Positions 1-8,661 of a stretch of DNA of 64,000 bases are shown piece by piece. Numbering within the stretch: the stretch's first letter is position 1; each line of letters begins with the position of its first letter. The notes beneath the pieces were generated by a model. It saw nothing but the letters and a program-made list of their open reading frames with translations. It had not been told where the DNA came from and ran no database searches. The DNA is taken from the NCBI RefSeq assembly GCF_037153985.1, contig NZ_JBBAYI010000002.1, forward strand, positions 1 to 64,000, given 5' to 3'. The position numbers and the translations under genes were made by a program. The DNA is from Emticicia sp037153985. GTDB taxonomy: Bacteria > Bacteroidota > Bacteroidia > Cytophagales > Spirosomataceae.

Positions 1-191
1 TAATTGCCAAATAATCCTCAATAGATTATAAAAAACAACAAATTTAATTTTTAGACATGCTCTAATATTAAAAAAGTGTGCCACTAAACAAGTATCATTT
101 TATTGGCACAATAAAAACTTTATGCGCGTTTCTTCTGGGCATACTTCTTTATTAAATAATGCTTATATTTAAGCAAAGAATAAAAAACACT

Positions 192-575
192 ATGAACGAA
201 AAATTAGCTAAAAACATTGACGAATATATCAGTTGGTTTCCTGCTGAGGTACAGGAGATTCTGCAGAAAGTACGTGAAACTATCAAGGCAGCAGCCAATG
301 ATGCCAAAGAAGATATTAAATATGCCATGCCTACGTTTGTGCTGAACGGTAACCTTGTGCATTTTGCAGCTTTTAAAAACCATATAGGATTTTACCCTGC
401 CCCTACGGGTACCGAAACCTTCAAAGAAGAATTATTGGCTTACAAAACCGGAAAGGGCTCAGTACAGTTTCCTTTAGACAAACCTATTCCTTATGCGCTT
501 ATTACAAAAATAGTGCAATTCAGGGTAGCAGAAAACCTTAAAAAAGCGCAAACTACACAGATTAAAAATAAATAG
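192..575 (+). CDS. DUF1801 family protein
   Basis: A small soluble protein of about 127 residues. The order of conserved stretches matches the DUF1801 (YdhG-like) fold: an N-terminal helix with IDEYISWFP, then a core with YAMPTF and FAAFKNHIGFYP, and a Lys-rich C-terminus. Members of this family are small cytosolic proteins of unsettled function; some are described as iron-chaperone-like. I chose the ATG at 192 because MNEKLAKNIDEY is where family members normally begin; an upstream in-frame ATG at 159 would add 11 unrelated residues. No signal peptide or membrane span is visible. It stands alone and is followed at once by the promoter of the next gene. Confidence 0.75.
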   Translation: MNEKLAKNIDEYISWFPAEVQEILQKVRETIKAAANDAKEDIKYAMPTFVLNGNLVHFAAFKNHIGFYPAPTGTETFKEELLAYKTGKGSVQFPLDKPIPYALITKIVQFRVAENLKKAQTTQIKNK

Positions 576-603
576 TGAATCATGTTTTTTTGCTAAAACT
601 TTT

Positions 604-611
604 TATATTTG
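604..611 (+). promoter_or_regulatory. Bacteroidota -7 promoter element
   Basis: TATATTTG matches the Bacteroidota -7 consensus TAnnTTTG exactly. A T-rich stretch lies upstream, but no clear -33 TTG is seen at the ideal distance. Transcription would begin near 617-620, so the translation start of the next gene must lie downstream of that point. Confidence 0.5.
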
Positions 612-630
612 CAAAAAAACATCTATAAAT

Positions 631-1017
631 CTGAAGCGTTTTATTGCTTTAATACTGTTTGTTACTATCTTTTTGGGTAGTTTAGTTCCGAAAGCTAACT
701 GGAGCCAATCCATTAAGCTCTCAGAACTAGTTACGCATTATTATCAGCATAAAAAGGACGCACCAAAAGATTTTAACCTCTGGGATTTTCTGGTAATGCA
801 TTATTCGGCTAACTCGAAACACGCCAATACTACCAAGCATCCGCAATTACCCTCATTCGATATTAACGGCATCAGTTATCTATATCTGATACCTGCTTTA
901 CTCATTTTTTCCTGTCTTAAAATAGCTTCTTCTATTACAAAAGAAGACCATTTTAACTGGCTGAATCACTACTTCTTCTCGGTAGACAAAACTCTTCTGA
1001 ACCCACCCCGATTCTGA
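631..1017 (+). CDS. Small exported His-containing protein upstream of metal efflux genes
   Basis: A protein of about 128 residues that I do not recognise by name. Read from the CTG at 631 it starts with basic residues and a hydrophobic run (KRFIALILFVTIF), a good signal peptide. A TTG at 673 would cut through this stretch, and no in-frame ATG exists. The mature part has several His residues (THYYQH, DFLVMHY, NSKHAN) and a second hydrophobic segment (YLIPALLIFSCLKIA). It lies directly before an RND metal efflux operon on the same strand. A role at the envelope in metal handling is inferred only from the His residues and the neighbours. Confidence 0.5.
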   Translation: MKRFIALILFVTIFLGSLVPKANWSQSIKLSELVTHYYQHKKDAPKDFNLWDFLVMHYSANSKHANTTKHPQLPSFDINGISYLYLIPALLIFSCLKIASSITKEDHFNWLNHYFFSVDKTLLNPPRF

Positions 1018-1059
1018 AATAAAAACTCTCGTTTTATTATTTTTCTTGAATAGCGTATG

Positions 1060-1086
1060 CTTATAAGTTGCTGCTTGTAAGTTTTC
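1060..1086 (+). terminator. Weak hairpin terminator
   Basis: CTTATAAG and CTTGTAAG form an 8-bp stem with one G-U pair and a 6-nt loop, followed by TTTT. It sits between the small exported gene and the efflux operon and may end the former's transcript. Confidence 0.35.
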
Positions 1087-1125
1087 TGTTCAGGGGTTTA
1101 TTCATTTTAATTACCAAGAATCTAT

Positions 1126-4100
1126 ATGTTTGATGCCATAATAAAGTTTAGCATTCATAATAAAATTATTATTGGGCTAATGGTATTTGCACTAGCTGGT
1201 TGGGGGGGCTACTCGCTTACACAGTTACCAATTGATGCCATACCCGATGTTACCAACAATCAGGTGGTTATACTTGCCCAGACACCTACATTGGCCGCTC
1301 AGGAAGTAGAGCAATACATTACTTTTCCGATTGAACAACAAATGGCCAATCTGCAAGGAGTAGAAGAAATCAGGTCTACTTCTCGGCTCGGGTTAGCTGT
1401 TATTACTATTGTTTTCGACGAATCAATAGAGATACTCCGCGCACGGCAATTAGTAGCAGAACAACTTACTGCAATTCAGGATAAAATTCCGACACAGTTC
1501 GGCAAACCTGAACTTGCACCTATTACTACCGGATTAGGTGAGATTTATCAGTATACGATTGTTCCGTTGAATGGCTATGAAAACCGCTATTCGCTTACAG
1601 ACTTAAGAACTATTCAGGACTGGATTGTGAAACGCCAGTTGGCAGGGGTAAAGGGTGTAATTGAAATCAGTAGTTTTGGAGGGTACGTAAAACAGTATGA
1701 AATAAGTGCAAACCCCGAACGCTTACGCGCCAATAACACTAGCCTGACCGAACTGTTCGATGCCTTGAAACGCAACAACGCCAATACAGGTAGTAGTTAT
1801 ATTGAGAAAAACAGTCAGGCGTACTTCATCAGGGGTGAAGGAACAGTTAAAAGCCTGAACGACATTAACAATATTGTTATCAAGAATGTTAACGGTATTC
1901 CGCTGTTGGTGTCAGATGTAGCTACTGTACAATTTGGGCATGCCAATCGTTTCGGAGCCATGACACAAGACGGCCACGGCGAAGCCGTAGGTGCAGTAGT
2001 ACTGATGTTGAAAGGTGCCGACTCAGAAAAAACTATTAAAGGAGTAAAAGAACGCATTGCACGTATTCAGAAAAGCCTACCCGAAGGGTTAGAAATACGG
2101 GCTTTTATTGACCGTACCAAACTCATTGATAAATCGATAAACACAGTTGAAAAAAACCTGATTGAGGGGGGGCTGATTGTGATTTTCGTATTAGTGTTGC
2201 TGATGGGGAGTATTCGGGCAGGTTTACTGGTTGCATCGGTTATTCCGTTATCAATGTTAGCTACCCTAAGCCTGATGAATGTATTTGGCATTTCGGCTAA
2301 CCTGATGAGTTTGGGAGCTATCGATTTCGGGTTAATTATTGACGGCTCTATTATTGTAGTAGAGGGTATCTTACATTATTTACAACATCAGAAACTTATT
2401 CCGGGCCAACAGGCAAAACTATCGCAGACAGAAATGGATGGAGTAGTGTTTAAGGCTACTTCTAAAATTCTGAATTCGGCTATTTTTGGGGTAATTATTA
2501 TTCTTACGGTTTATTTGCCACTACTGTCACTGTCAGGTGTTGAAGGCAAAATGTTTAAACCTATGGCCATGACGGTCAGTCTGGCCATTATTTCGGCGTT
2601 GGTGCTTTCATTAACTTATGTACCAATGGCTTCGGCACTGTTCCTTAAAAACGAAGGGCAAAAGCACTTCAAGTTATCCGACAAAATAGTCAATACACTG
2701 TACGGCATATACGAACCAGTAGTTAAATGGGCTTTGCATAAGAAAAAACTGGTGATTGGTATTGCCATAGCATTTTTTGCAGGTAGTTTGGTGGTTTTCT
2801 CTTTTTTAGGTGGCGAGTTTATTCCGACATTAGATGAGGGTGATATTGCCATCGATTTCCAGACACCTCCGGGAACCTCCCTGTCAACCACTGTCGATGC
2901 TACCTTGAAAGCCCAAAAAGCTTTAAAGAAACATTTTCCTGAAATTCAGCAGATAGTGGGCCGTATAGGTTCTTCTGAAGTACCCACCGACCCCATGCCA
3001 GTTGAGATGTCGGACCTCATGATTAATATGAAAGACAAATCGGAATGGGTATCGGCCGAATCAAAAGATGAAATGTTTGAAAAAATGGCTAAGGTAATCG
3101 AAACCGAAGTGCCGGGCACAAGCGTTGAGTTTACTCAGCCTATTCAGATGCGTTTTAATGAAATGATTGCAGGAGCAAGGTCTGAGATAGTAGTCAAGAT
3201 TTTCGGAAATGACCTTGAAAAACTGGCTGAAAGAGCCAATGCCGCCGCCAAAGTTATTTCAAAAATTGAAGGAGTAGCCAGTATTAAAGTAGAACGCGTA
3301 GTAGGCTTACCTCAAATATCGGTTACTTATAAGCGAGCCAAAATAGCACAATATGGTTTAAACATAGAAGACCTGAATCTGATACTAAAAACAGCCTTTG
3401 CCGGAGAAACCTCAGGTGTTGTTTTTGAAGAAGAAAAGCGTTTCGATATGGTACTCAGGCTAGACTCTACTTACAGGGGCGATATTAACAATATTAGAGC
3501 CCTCTATGTGAAACTTCCTAATGGGTCTTATATAAACTTTGATGATGTGGCCGATATTCGTTATGTATTAGCTCCGGCCCAGGTTTCACACGAAAATACC
3601 CGCCGAAGAATTACGCTAGGTATTGGTGTGCAAAACCGCGACGTTGAAAGCCTTGTGAAAGAAATTCAGAGTAAGATGGAGGCAAATATTAAACTACCTT
3701 CAGGCTATTACTTTGCCTATGGTGGTGCTTTTGAAAATCTTCAAAAAGCCAAAAGCCGATTAAGCATAGCCGTACCTATTGCGCTTTTGCTCATTTTCAT
3801 GTTGCTATATTTCACTTTCCATTCGTTCAGACAGGCACTTATGATTTTTACGGCTATTCCGCTTTCGGCTATTGGTGGCATAATGGCCTTATGGGTGCGC
3901 GATATGCCTTTCAGTATTTCGGCAGGGGTTGGTTTTATTGCCTTGTTTGGAGTAGCAGTGCTAAATGGAATTGTACTTATCAGCTATATGAATCAACTGG
4001 CCGAAGAAGGCTATAACAACATTCATGAGCGTATTATACACGGGGTTAAGAACCGTTTCCGACCAGTTATGATGACCGCCGCGGTTGCCTCATTAGGCTT

Positions 4101-4254
4101 TTTACCGATGGCTATTTCGCATTCGGCTGGCGCAGAAGTACAAAAACCACTGGCTACGGTTGTTATCGGGGGTTTAATATCGGCCACTTTGCTTACGTTG
4201 GTAGTGCTACCCGTTATCTACGGATTATTTACTAAAAAGGGAGAAACGCAATGA
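1126..4254 (+). CDS. czcA: CzcA/CusA-type heavy-metal efflux RND pump
   Basis: An inner-membrane proton-driven RND pump of 1042 residues, the normal length for the heavy-metal (HME) branch. The first helix (IHNKIIIGLMVFALAGWGGYS) and the LPIDAIPDVTNNQV segment are typical. Transmembrane helix 4 carries DFGLIIDGSIIVVEG; D400, D406 and E413 correspond to the proton-relay acids D402, D408 and E415 described for CzcA. GEFIPTLDEGDI is another HME signature. This argues for a divalent-cation (Co/Zn/Cd) rather than a Cu/Ag pump, but the substrate cannot be fixed from sequence. The stop codon overlaps the start of the TolC-like gene by 4 bp, so pump, channel and adaptor form one operon. Confidence 0.9.
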   Translation: MFDAIIKFSIHNKIIIGLMVFALAGWGGYSLTQLPIDAIPDVTNNQVVILAQTPTLAAQEVEQYITFPIEQQMANLQGVEEIRSTSRLGLAVITIVFDESIEILRARQLVAEQLTAIQDKIPTQFGKPELAPITTGLGEIYQYTIVPLNGYENRYSLTDLRTIQDWIVKRQLAGVKGVIEISSFGGYVKQYEISANPERLRANNTSLTELFDALKRNNANTGSSYIEKNSQAYFIRGEGTVKSLNDINNIVIKNVNGIPLLVSDVATVQFGHANRFGAMTQDGHGEAVGAVVLMLKGADSEKTIKGVKERIARIQKSLPEGLEIRAFIDRTKLIDKSINTVEKNLIEGGLIVIFVLVLLMGSIRAGLLVASVIPLSMLATLSLMNVFGISANLMSLGAIDFGLIIDGSIIVVEGILHYLQHQKLIPGQQAKLSQTEMDGVVFKATSKILNSAIFGVIIILTVYLPLLSLSGVEGKMFKPMAMTVSLAIISALVLSLTYVPMASALFLKNEGQKHFKLSDKIVNTLYGIYEPVVKWALHKKKLVIGIAIAFFAGSLVVFSFLGGEFIPTLDEGDIAIDFQTPPGTSLSTTVDATLKAQKALKKHFPEIQQIVGRIGSSEVPTDPMPVEMSDLMINMKDKSEWVSAESKDEMFEKMAKVIETEVPGTSVEFTQPIQMRFNEMIAGARSEIVVKIFGNDLEKLAERANAAAKVISKIEGVASIKVERVVGLPQISVTYKRAKIAQYGLNIEDLNLILKTAFAGETSGVVFEEEKRFDMVLRLDSTYRGDINNIRALYVKLPNGSYINFDDVADIRYVLAPAQVSHENTRRRITLGIGVQNRDVESLVKEIQSKMEANIKLPSGYYFAYGGAFENLQKAKSRLSIAVPIALLLIFMLLYFTFHSFRQALMIFTAIPLSAIGGIMALWVRDMPFSISAGVGFIALFGVAVLNGIVLISYMNQLAEEGYNNIHERIIHGVKNRFRPVMMTAAVASLGFLPMAISHSAGAEVQKPLATVVIGGLISATLLTLVVLPVIYGLFTKKGETQ

Positions 4255-5483
4255 GAAAGAACACCATAAACATAAAAAATATCATAAAAGCAACAGGCTA
4301 TTATTGCCTGCTTCTGGCACTGCTACTACCAGCCGGTAGTTTTGCACAAAGGCTATCTTTGCCCCAAAGTATAGAACTTGCCTATAAGAATAATCAGCTT
4401 TTGCTAATGAATGAATTAGAAACAGAAGCACAGCAGGTACTGATAAAAACAGCAAGAGATTTACCAAAAACGACTCTTGATGTACAGTATGGCCGCACAC
4501 AGGCCCCACGCACCAACGACTATATCGTGAATCTGGTACAGCAGTTTGCCCATCCGAAACTCTATCAGGCCAATAAAACCTTACAGGAAAGCTACGTGGA
4601 AGCTAGCCGTAGGAATAATCAGCTTACTAAAAATGAGCTTGCAGCGGCTGTTAAACAACTATACTATCAGATGCTGTATTACCAGCAACTGCGTACTAGC
4701 CTGATACAACAGGACAGCCTGTATCGTAGCTCTCTAAAGGCTGCTGAAACAAAATATAAAACAGGAGAAAGTAACCTACTCGAAAAAGTAAACGTGGAGG
4801 TAAGAGCCAGAGAAATTGCAAACAAACTGGAAATATTAAAAAGAGACGAAGCCATTACCCAACAGCAATTACAAACTTTATTGCACCTCGACCAGCCTTT
4901 TCAAGTAGATTTGTTATTACCCCTTAAACGTGATACTACTCAGATTCTGCGGCCAGCGGCTTTATCGGGCAATCCTTTGCTGTCTATTGCCGAACAGCAA
5001 CTAACCATAAACAAACAATTGACAAATCTGGAACGGCAAAAATTAAAACCTGATTTCAGAGTTGGGTTAACTAACCAGAGTATTGAGCATATTAATAACC
5101 AGATAGCCCTGATGGGGGGCATAGGTATCCCGATTTTTACAAAGGCACAGAAAGCACGTATTGAAGCCGCCAAAGTGAACGAAAAAATCAAGGAAACACA
5201 CATTCAATACGTTGAAACACAGTTAACAGGGCAACTTAATATTCTGAAAAAAGACTACGAGAAACATCAGCAATCTCTGGCTTATTATGAAAACTTTGCC
5301 CTGCCACAAGCCGATTTAATTATCAGAAATGCAACGAAAAGTTACAAGAGTGGCGAAATAGACTACATGGAATTCATCCAGAATAGTCAACAAGCCTGGC
5401 AAATTAAAGACGCTTACCTTTTAACCACTCTGAATTTTAACCAAACTGTTATTCAGATAGAAACTATTTTAGGAATCCAGTAA
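4251..5483 (+). CDS. TolC-family outer membrane efflux channel (CzcC-like)
   Basis: An outer-membrane factor of 410 residues, the size usual for CzcC-type channels. An N-terminal signal peptide (hydrophobic CLLLALLLPAGSFAQ) is followed by two long alpha-helical repeats typical of OEP/TolC proteins, for example SIELAYKNNQLLLMNELE near the start and NATKSYKSGEIDYMEFIQ near the end. It would link the RND pump to the outside through the periplasmic adaptor. Its ATG overlaps the pump stop codon and the adaptor gene follows after 12 bp, consistent with translational coupling and co-expression. Confidence 0.88.
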   Translation: MRKNTINIKNIIKATGYYCLLLALLLPAGSFAQRLSLPQSIELAYKNNQLLLMNELETEAQQVLIKTARDLPKTTLDVQYGRTQAPRTNDYIVNLVQQFAHPKLYQANKTLQESYVEASRRNNQLTKNELAAAVKQLYYQMLYYQQLRTSLIQQDSLYRSSLKAAETKYKTGESNLLEKVNVEVRAREIANKLEILKRDEAITQQQLQTLLHLDQPFQVDLLLPLKRDTTQILRPAALSGNPLLSIAEQQLTINKQLTNLERQKLKPDFRVGLTNQSIEHINNQIALMGGIGIPIFTKAQKARIEAAKVNEKIKETHIQYVETQLTGQLNILKKDYEKHQQSLAYYENFALPQADLIIRNATKSYKSGEIDYMEFIQNSQQAWQIKDAYLLTTLNFNQTVIQIETILGIQ

Positions 5484-5495
5484 AATTATTGTATC

Positions 5496-6662
5496 ATGAA
5501 ATCATCTGTTTTTATAGCTATATTTATTGCCGCTTTAAGTCTTTCTTGTTCAAAAAAACAGGAAGCGGCCTCTACTACTACCGAAACTCCGCAAAAAGAA
5601 GCGAAGGCTGAAACCATCAAAATTTCGGCTGAGCAATTTAAAAATCTGCATCTAGAATTAGGCAATTTACAACAAACCCCTATTAATGATGAGGTAAAAT
5701 CTACCGGAATGGTTGACGTACCACCCGAAAACGTGGCTTCGGTAAGTGTATTTATTCCGGGGTTTATTAAAAGTATTTCTCATAATCATTCTTTACCCGG
5801 CCAGTTTGTTTCAAAAGGTACTGTGCTAGCAACAGTTGAAGGCATTGAGTTTATTCAGATGCAGCAAGATTATTTACAGGCACTGGCACAGAACGGCTTT
5901 CTTGCAAAAGAACTGGAACGCCAGCAAACCTTAAATGCCGAAGATATTGGTGCCAAGAAAAAATTACAACAGGCAGAGTCAGAATTTAACAGCAATCAGG
6001 CATTGGTAAAGTCATTAGAAGCCAAATTGAAGATGCTGGGTATTAATCCGGTTAATCTAAAAAAACAGGATATTTCTCCGGTTCTTAACATCTATGCGCC
6101 TATCAGTGGTTTTATTAAAAGCTCGAGTGCCAGTATTGGCAAATCGGTAGCACCTAACGATGTATTGTTTGAAATTGTAAGCAAAGAGCACCTCCATATT
6201 GAACTAAAAGTACTCGAAAAAGACGCATTCAAGATTGAAAAAGGGCAAAAAGTACTGGTTGAAGAAGCAAGTCTGGGCAATAAACTGGTTGGAACAGTAT
6301 TTCTGGTTGGAAAAGCCTTTGAGGGAGAAGCAAAGTCAATTAATGTACACGTACATATCGACAACGAACAACAGGAACAGAAATTAATTCCGGGGATGTT
6401 CATCAATGCCAAAATCATGACCGGTACACGCACAACCAGTACCCTACCCGAAAGTGCCCTTTTGCGTGAGGCCGAAGGCACATTTGTGTTGATACTGGAC
6501 AAACAGGATAACAAGGAAGTGAGCTTCAAGAAAGTACCTGTCAGAACAGGAATTTCCCAGCAAGGAAATATTGCCGTTGAATTACCCGAAAATTATACAA
6601 CGGCTTCGTCTATTGTAATTAAAAACGGGCATTTTCTGGCCAGTATGGGCACAGAAGAATAA
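5496..6662 (+). CDS. RND efflux periplasmic adaptor lipoprotein (CzcB-like)
   Basis: A membrane-fusion protein of 388 residues joining the RND pump to the outer-membrane channel. A lipobox ends at Cys18 (LSLSC), so it is a lipoprotein. The chain then shows the expected order: barrel-sandwich half with PGFIKS and GQFVSKGTVLATV, an alpha-helical hairpin rich in Gln and Lys, the second lipoyl half (IYAPISGFIKSSSASIGKSV), and a beta-barrel with KGQKVLVEEASLG and PGMFINAKI. It is the last gene of the operon; the next gene is convergent and begins 2 bp after the stop codon, with no obvious terminator between them. Confidence 0.88.
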   Translation: MKSSVFIAIFIAALSLSCSKKQEAASTTTETPQKEAKAETIKISAEQFKNLHLELGNLQQTPINDEVKSTGMVDVPPENVASVSVFIPGFIKSISHNHSLPGQFVSKGTVLATVEGIEFIQMQQDYLQALAQNGFLAKELERQQTLNAEDIGAKKKLQQAESEFNSNQALVKSLEAKLKMLGINPVNLKKQDISPVLNIYAPISGFIKSSSASIGKSVAPNDVLFEIVSKEHLHIELKVLEKDAFKIEKGQKVLVEEASLGNKLVGTVFLVGKAFEGEAKSINVHVHIDNEQQEQKLIPGMFINAKIMTGTRTTSTLPESALLREAEGTFVLILDKQDNKEVSFKKVPVRTGISQQGNIAVELPENYTTASSIVIKNGHFLASMGTEE

Positions 6663-6663
6663 T

Positions 6664-7311
6664 TTAGCCCAATTGGTTAATAAACGGATTGGAACGTCGC
6701 TCCTGCCCGATGGTAGTTGGGTCATTATGCCCCGCATATACCTGATAATCGTCGGCTAAGGTAAGGAATTTTGTTTTAATACTATTCATGAGGTCGGTGT
6801 AGCTACAAAGCGGGAAGTCAGTCCGCCCTACACTGCCTCTGAAAAGTACGTCGCCACCAATAATGAATTTTTGTGCGTGATTAACAAAAGCCAGATGGCC
6901 GGGTGCATGGCCGGGTACAAATAATATTTCCAGTTCAGTGTTACCAAATCTGATAACGTCTCCTTCATCAATAAAGCCATCAGCTTCTACTGGTTCATAG
7001 CCTTTTATGCCCCACATCATACAACGATGCTCTACATTGCTTAAAACCGGAAGTTCGTTTTTGTGCATGAGCATCTTTACGCCAAACTTGCGTTTTACAA
7101 AAGCACTACCAAATACGTGGTCGAGATGAGTATGCGTCTGAAGCAGGTGCTTAACTGTTAGCTGGTTATCTGCAATAAAGTCGGCTAGTTCTTCTTTTTC
7201 ATATTGTGCCAGACAGCCCGGGTCGATAATAACAGCTTCCCGTGTTTCGTCCCACAGAATATAGGTATTCTCGGCAAAAGGTGAAAATGTAAAATAATGG
7301 ATATTTATCAT
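6664..7311 (-). CDS. MBL-fold metallo-hydrolase (glyoxalase II-like)
   Basis: A 215-residue single-domain metallo-beta-lactamase fold protein of the hydroxyacylglutathione-hydrolase-like group. The zinc motif THTHLDH is present (H60, H62, D64, H65), followed by GHAPGHL and FIIGGDVLFRGSVGRTDF, where a further His and the bridging Asp lie, and YAGHNDPTT near the C-terminus. There is no signal peptide, so it is cytosolic. The glyoxalase II C-terminal substrate domain is missing, so a glutathione thioester substrate is not assured. The gene converges on the efflux operon and appears to be a single-gene unit. Confidence 0.85.
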   Translation of the reverse strand: MINIHYFTFSPFAENTYILWDETREAVIIDPGCLAQYEKEELADFIADNQLTVKHLLQTHTHLDHVFGSAFVKRKFGVKMLMHKNELPVLSNVEHRCMMWGIKGYEPVEADGFIDEGDVIRFGNTELEILFVPGHAPGHLAFVNHAQKFIIGGDVLFRGSVGRTDFPLCSYTDLMNSIKTKFLTLADDYQVYAGHNDPTTIGQERRSNPFINQLG

Positions 7312-7362
7312 GTGCTATTTCATTCAATATCCAAAGGTATGAAGATTTTGGGTGTAATAGCA

Positions 7363-7449
7363 CTAATTGCCGTACTTCTGCAATAAATCCTGAAAATCGG
7401 TATCAACAAGAAAACCGTTCCAGTCTTCGTCTTTTTTGAAGTATAAATG
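7363..7449 (-). pseudogene. C-terminal coding remnant
   Basis: On the minus strand this stretch reads as 28 codons ending in a stop (LYFKKDEDWNGFLVDTDF is the clearest part). The composition looks protein-like, but there is no start codon and a stop lies immediately upstream, so it appears to be the tail of a lost gene. The family is not identifiable from so short a piece, and chance cannot be excluded. Confidence 0.35.
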
Positions 7450-7520
7450 TCAGAGTTTCAAATCTCAATAGCTTTCTATGTTGGGAGCTAGCTGGCAATA
7501 AACAGTACCTCCATGAAACA

Positions 7521-7868
7521 TCAAATCTCAAACTTACGATTCTCTTGCCTTTGTTGTAACTGTACCTGCTTGAGTTTTTTTCGCAAACCTGCTATTTTAC
7601 GGCGTGATACCGTCAGAGTGGCGTTGTCTTTTAGCTCAATTAGCTTCATGGCATCAGGTTTTTCTTTAACGTAGTCCAGATTAATTAAATAAGATTTATG
7701 GATACGATAAAATCCCATAAACTCGACATACATTTGAATATGCTTCAGTGGTTTAACAATAACCTGCCTACGCCCATTTGAATAATGAGCAATAGTGTAA
7801 TTTACATAAGCCTCAAAGAAAACTATCTCATCGGGGTTTATCTGGCATCTGGCAGTAACCTGTATCAT
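7521..7868 (-). CDS. Stand-alone LytTR DNA-binding regulator
   Basis: A 115-residue protein consisting of almost nothing but a LytTR DNA-binding domain. It shows the typical series: IVFFEAYVNYTIAHYSNG, VKPLKHIQMYVE, FYRIHKSYLINLDYV and LKDNATLTVSRRK. No receiver or sensor domain is attached, so its input must be separate, or it may bind constitutively. Such short LytTR proteins are common in Bacteroidota. A second one lies at 43079-43435; both sit close to a sigma/anti-sigma locus. Its leader contains a 10-bp inverted repeat at 7924-7953. Confidence 0.85.
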   Translation of the reverse strand: MIQVTARCQINPDEIVFFEAYVNYTIAHYSNGRRQVIVKPLKHIQMYVEFMGFYRIHKSYLINLDYVKEKPDAMKLIELKDNATLTVSRRKIAGLRKKLKQVQLQQRQENRKFEI

Positions 7869-8661
7869 AAATATCTAATTTATAAAATCATTAATTTTTA
7901 TTTACCTGTTTGGGTTTACAAAACCTGCTTTCAGTTTTTACATTGAAAGCAGGCCGTATACAGCAGTTATTTCTTTATCCGTAATTGTAGCAGATTTTTG
8001 AGTTTAATTTTTTAGTCTTTTTTTGTAAGCATACGTACCATAAGGCACATATAATCTTTACTTAGAGGCAAAAGCAGCAGGGAATTCTTCGGGCTACTGT
8101 TGTAACGTACCTTGTTATGGCAAGGCTTTGTTTGCTGTTTTTTGCAGGAGATTGGCTTGTTTATACCTGATATTTACCTGATAAAACAATACATTGTCAC
8201 CTGCTTATGCTACTGAAAATATTTTTCGTTTGATAAACAAACGGCATAACTACAAAAGCAAATCGGTATAGGGCTGGCCTATCTGTTACCAGTGTAGTTT
8301 GTATGACGGATAAAGAAAAAATGCTGATGTCTTTTCATAGAGTTGGGCTTTTATTGTTTAATGGTAGAACACTGGAAAAAGGTTAGAAGAAAATTTGATT
8401 TTTTTACAAAATTTTTCATTCACCCATTTTCACAGAATATTAGATGGCTATTAAGCCAAAAAATAGAAATATAGCAACACAATTAATCTAAAAACCACTC
8501 TGCTACTTATTTACAGACAATAAAGATTTGTAGCCCTTTTAAACTTTACTTACGGATAAATATTAAAACTTACGGAGATAAATAGAGGTGTGGGTTTCTT
8601 GGAGGTTTTAGTCTAAATTTATAAATTTGAACAACCTACAACCCGACCAACCCTACAAGTT
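7869..8661. other. Long intergenic region between lytTR and the CHAT gene
   Basis: No coding sequence was recognised in this AT-rich 793-bp divergent region. A perfect 10-bp inverted repeat (CCTGCTTTCA / TGAAAGCAGG, 7924-7953, 10-nt loop) lies about 55 bp upstream of the lytTR start; on the minus strand it is followed by TTTTG, so it could act as a leader terminator or structure. A near-perfect promoter for the CHAT gene occupies the right end. Nothing else stands out. Confidence 0.5.
8599..8629 (+). promoter_or_regulatory. Bacteroidota promoter of the locus A CHAT gene
   Basis: TTG at 8599-8601, a 20-bp spacer and TAAATTTG at 8622-8629 match the Bacteroidota TTG-N19/20-TAnnTTTG promoter. 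The predicted transcript starts near 8636 and supports the TTG translation start at 8662. Confidence 0.6.

Noticed and set aside
1815..2291. Minus-strand frames inside the czcA-like gene
   Set aside because: They lie opposite a well-supported coding frame, have no recognisable domains and reflect codon usage of the pump gene.
6092..6529. 145-codon minus-strand frame inside the adaptor gene
   Set aside because: The adaptor protein on the plus strand accounts for this region with clear domains; the antisense frame is Ser/Leu-rich noise.
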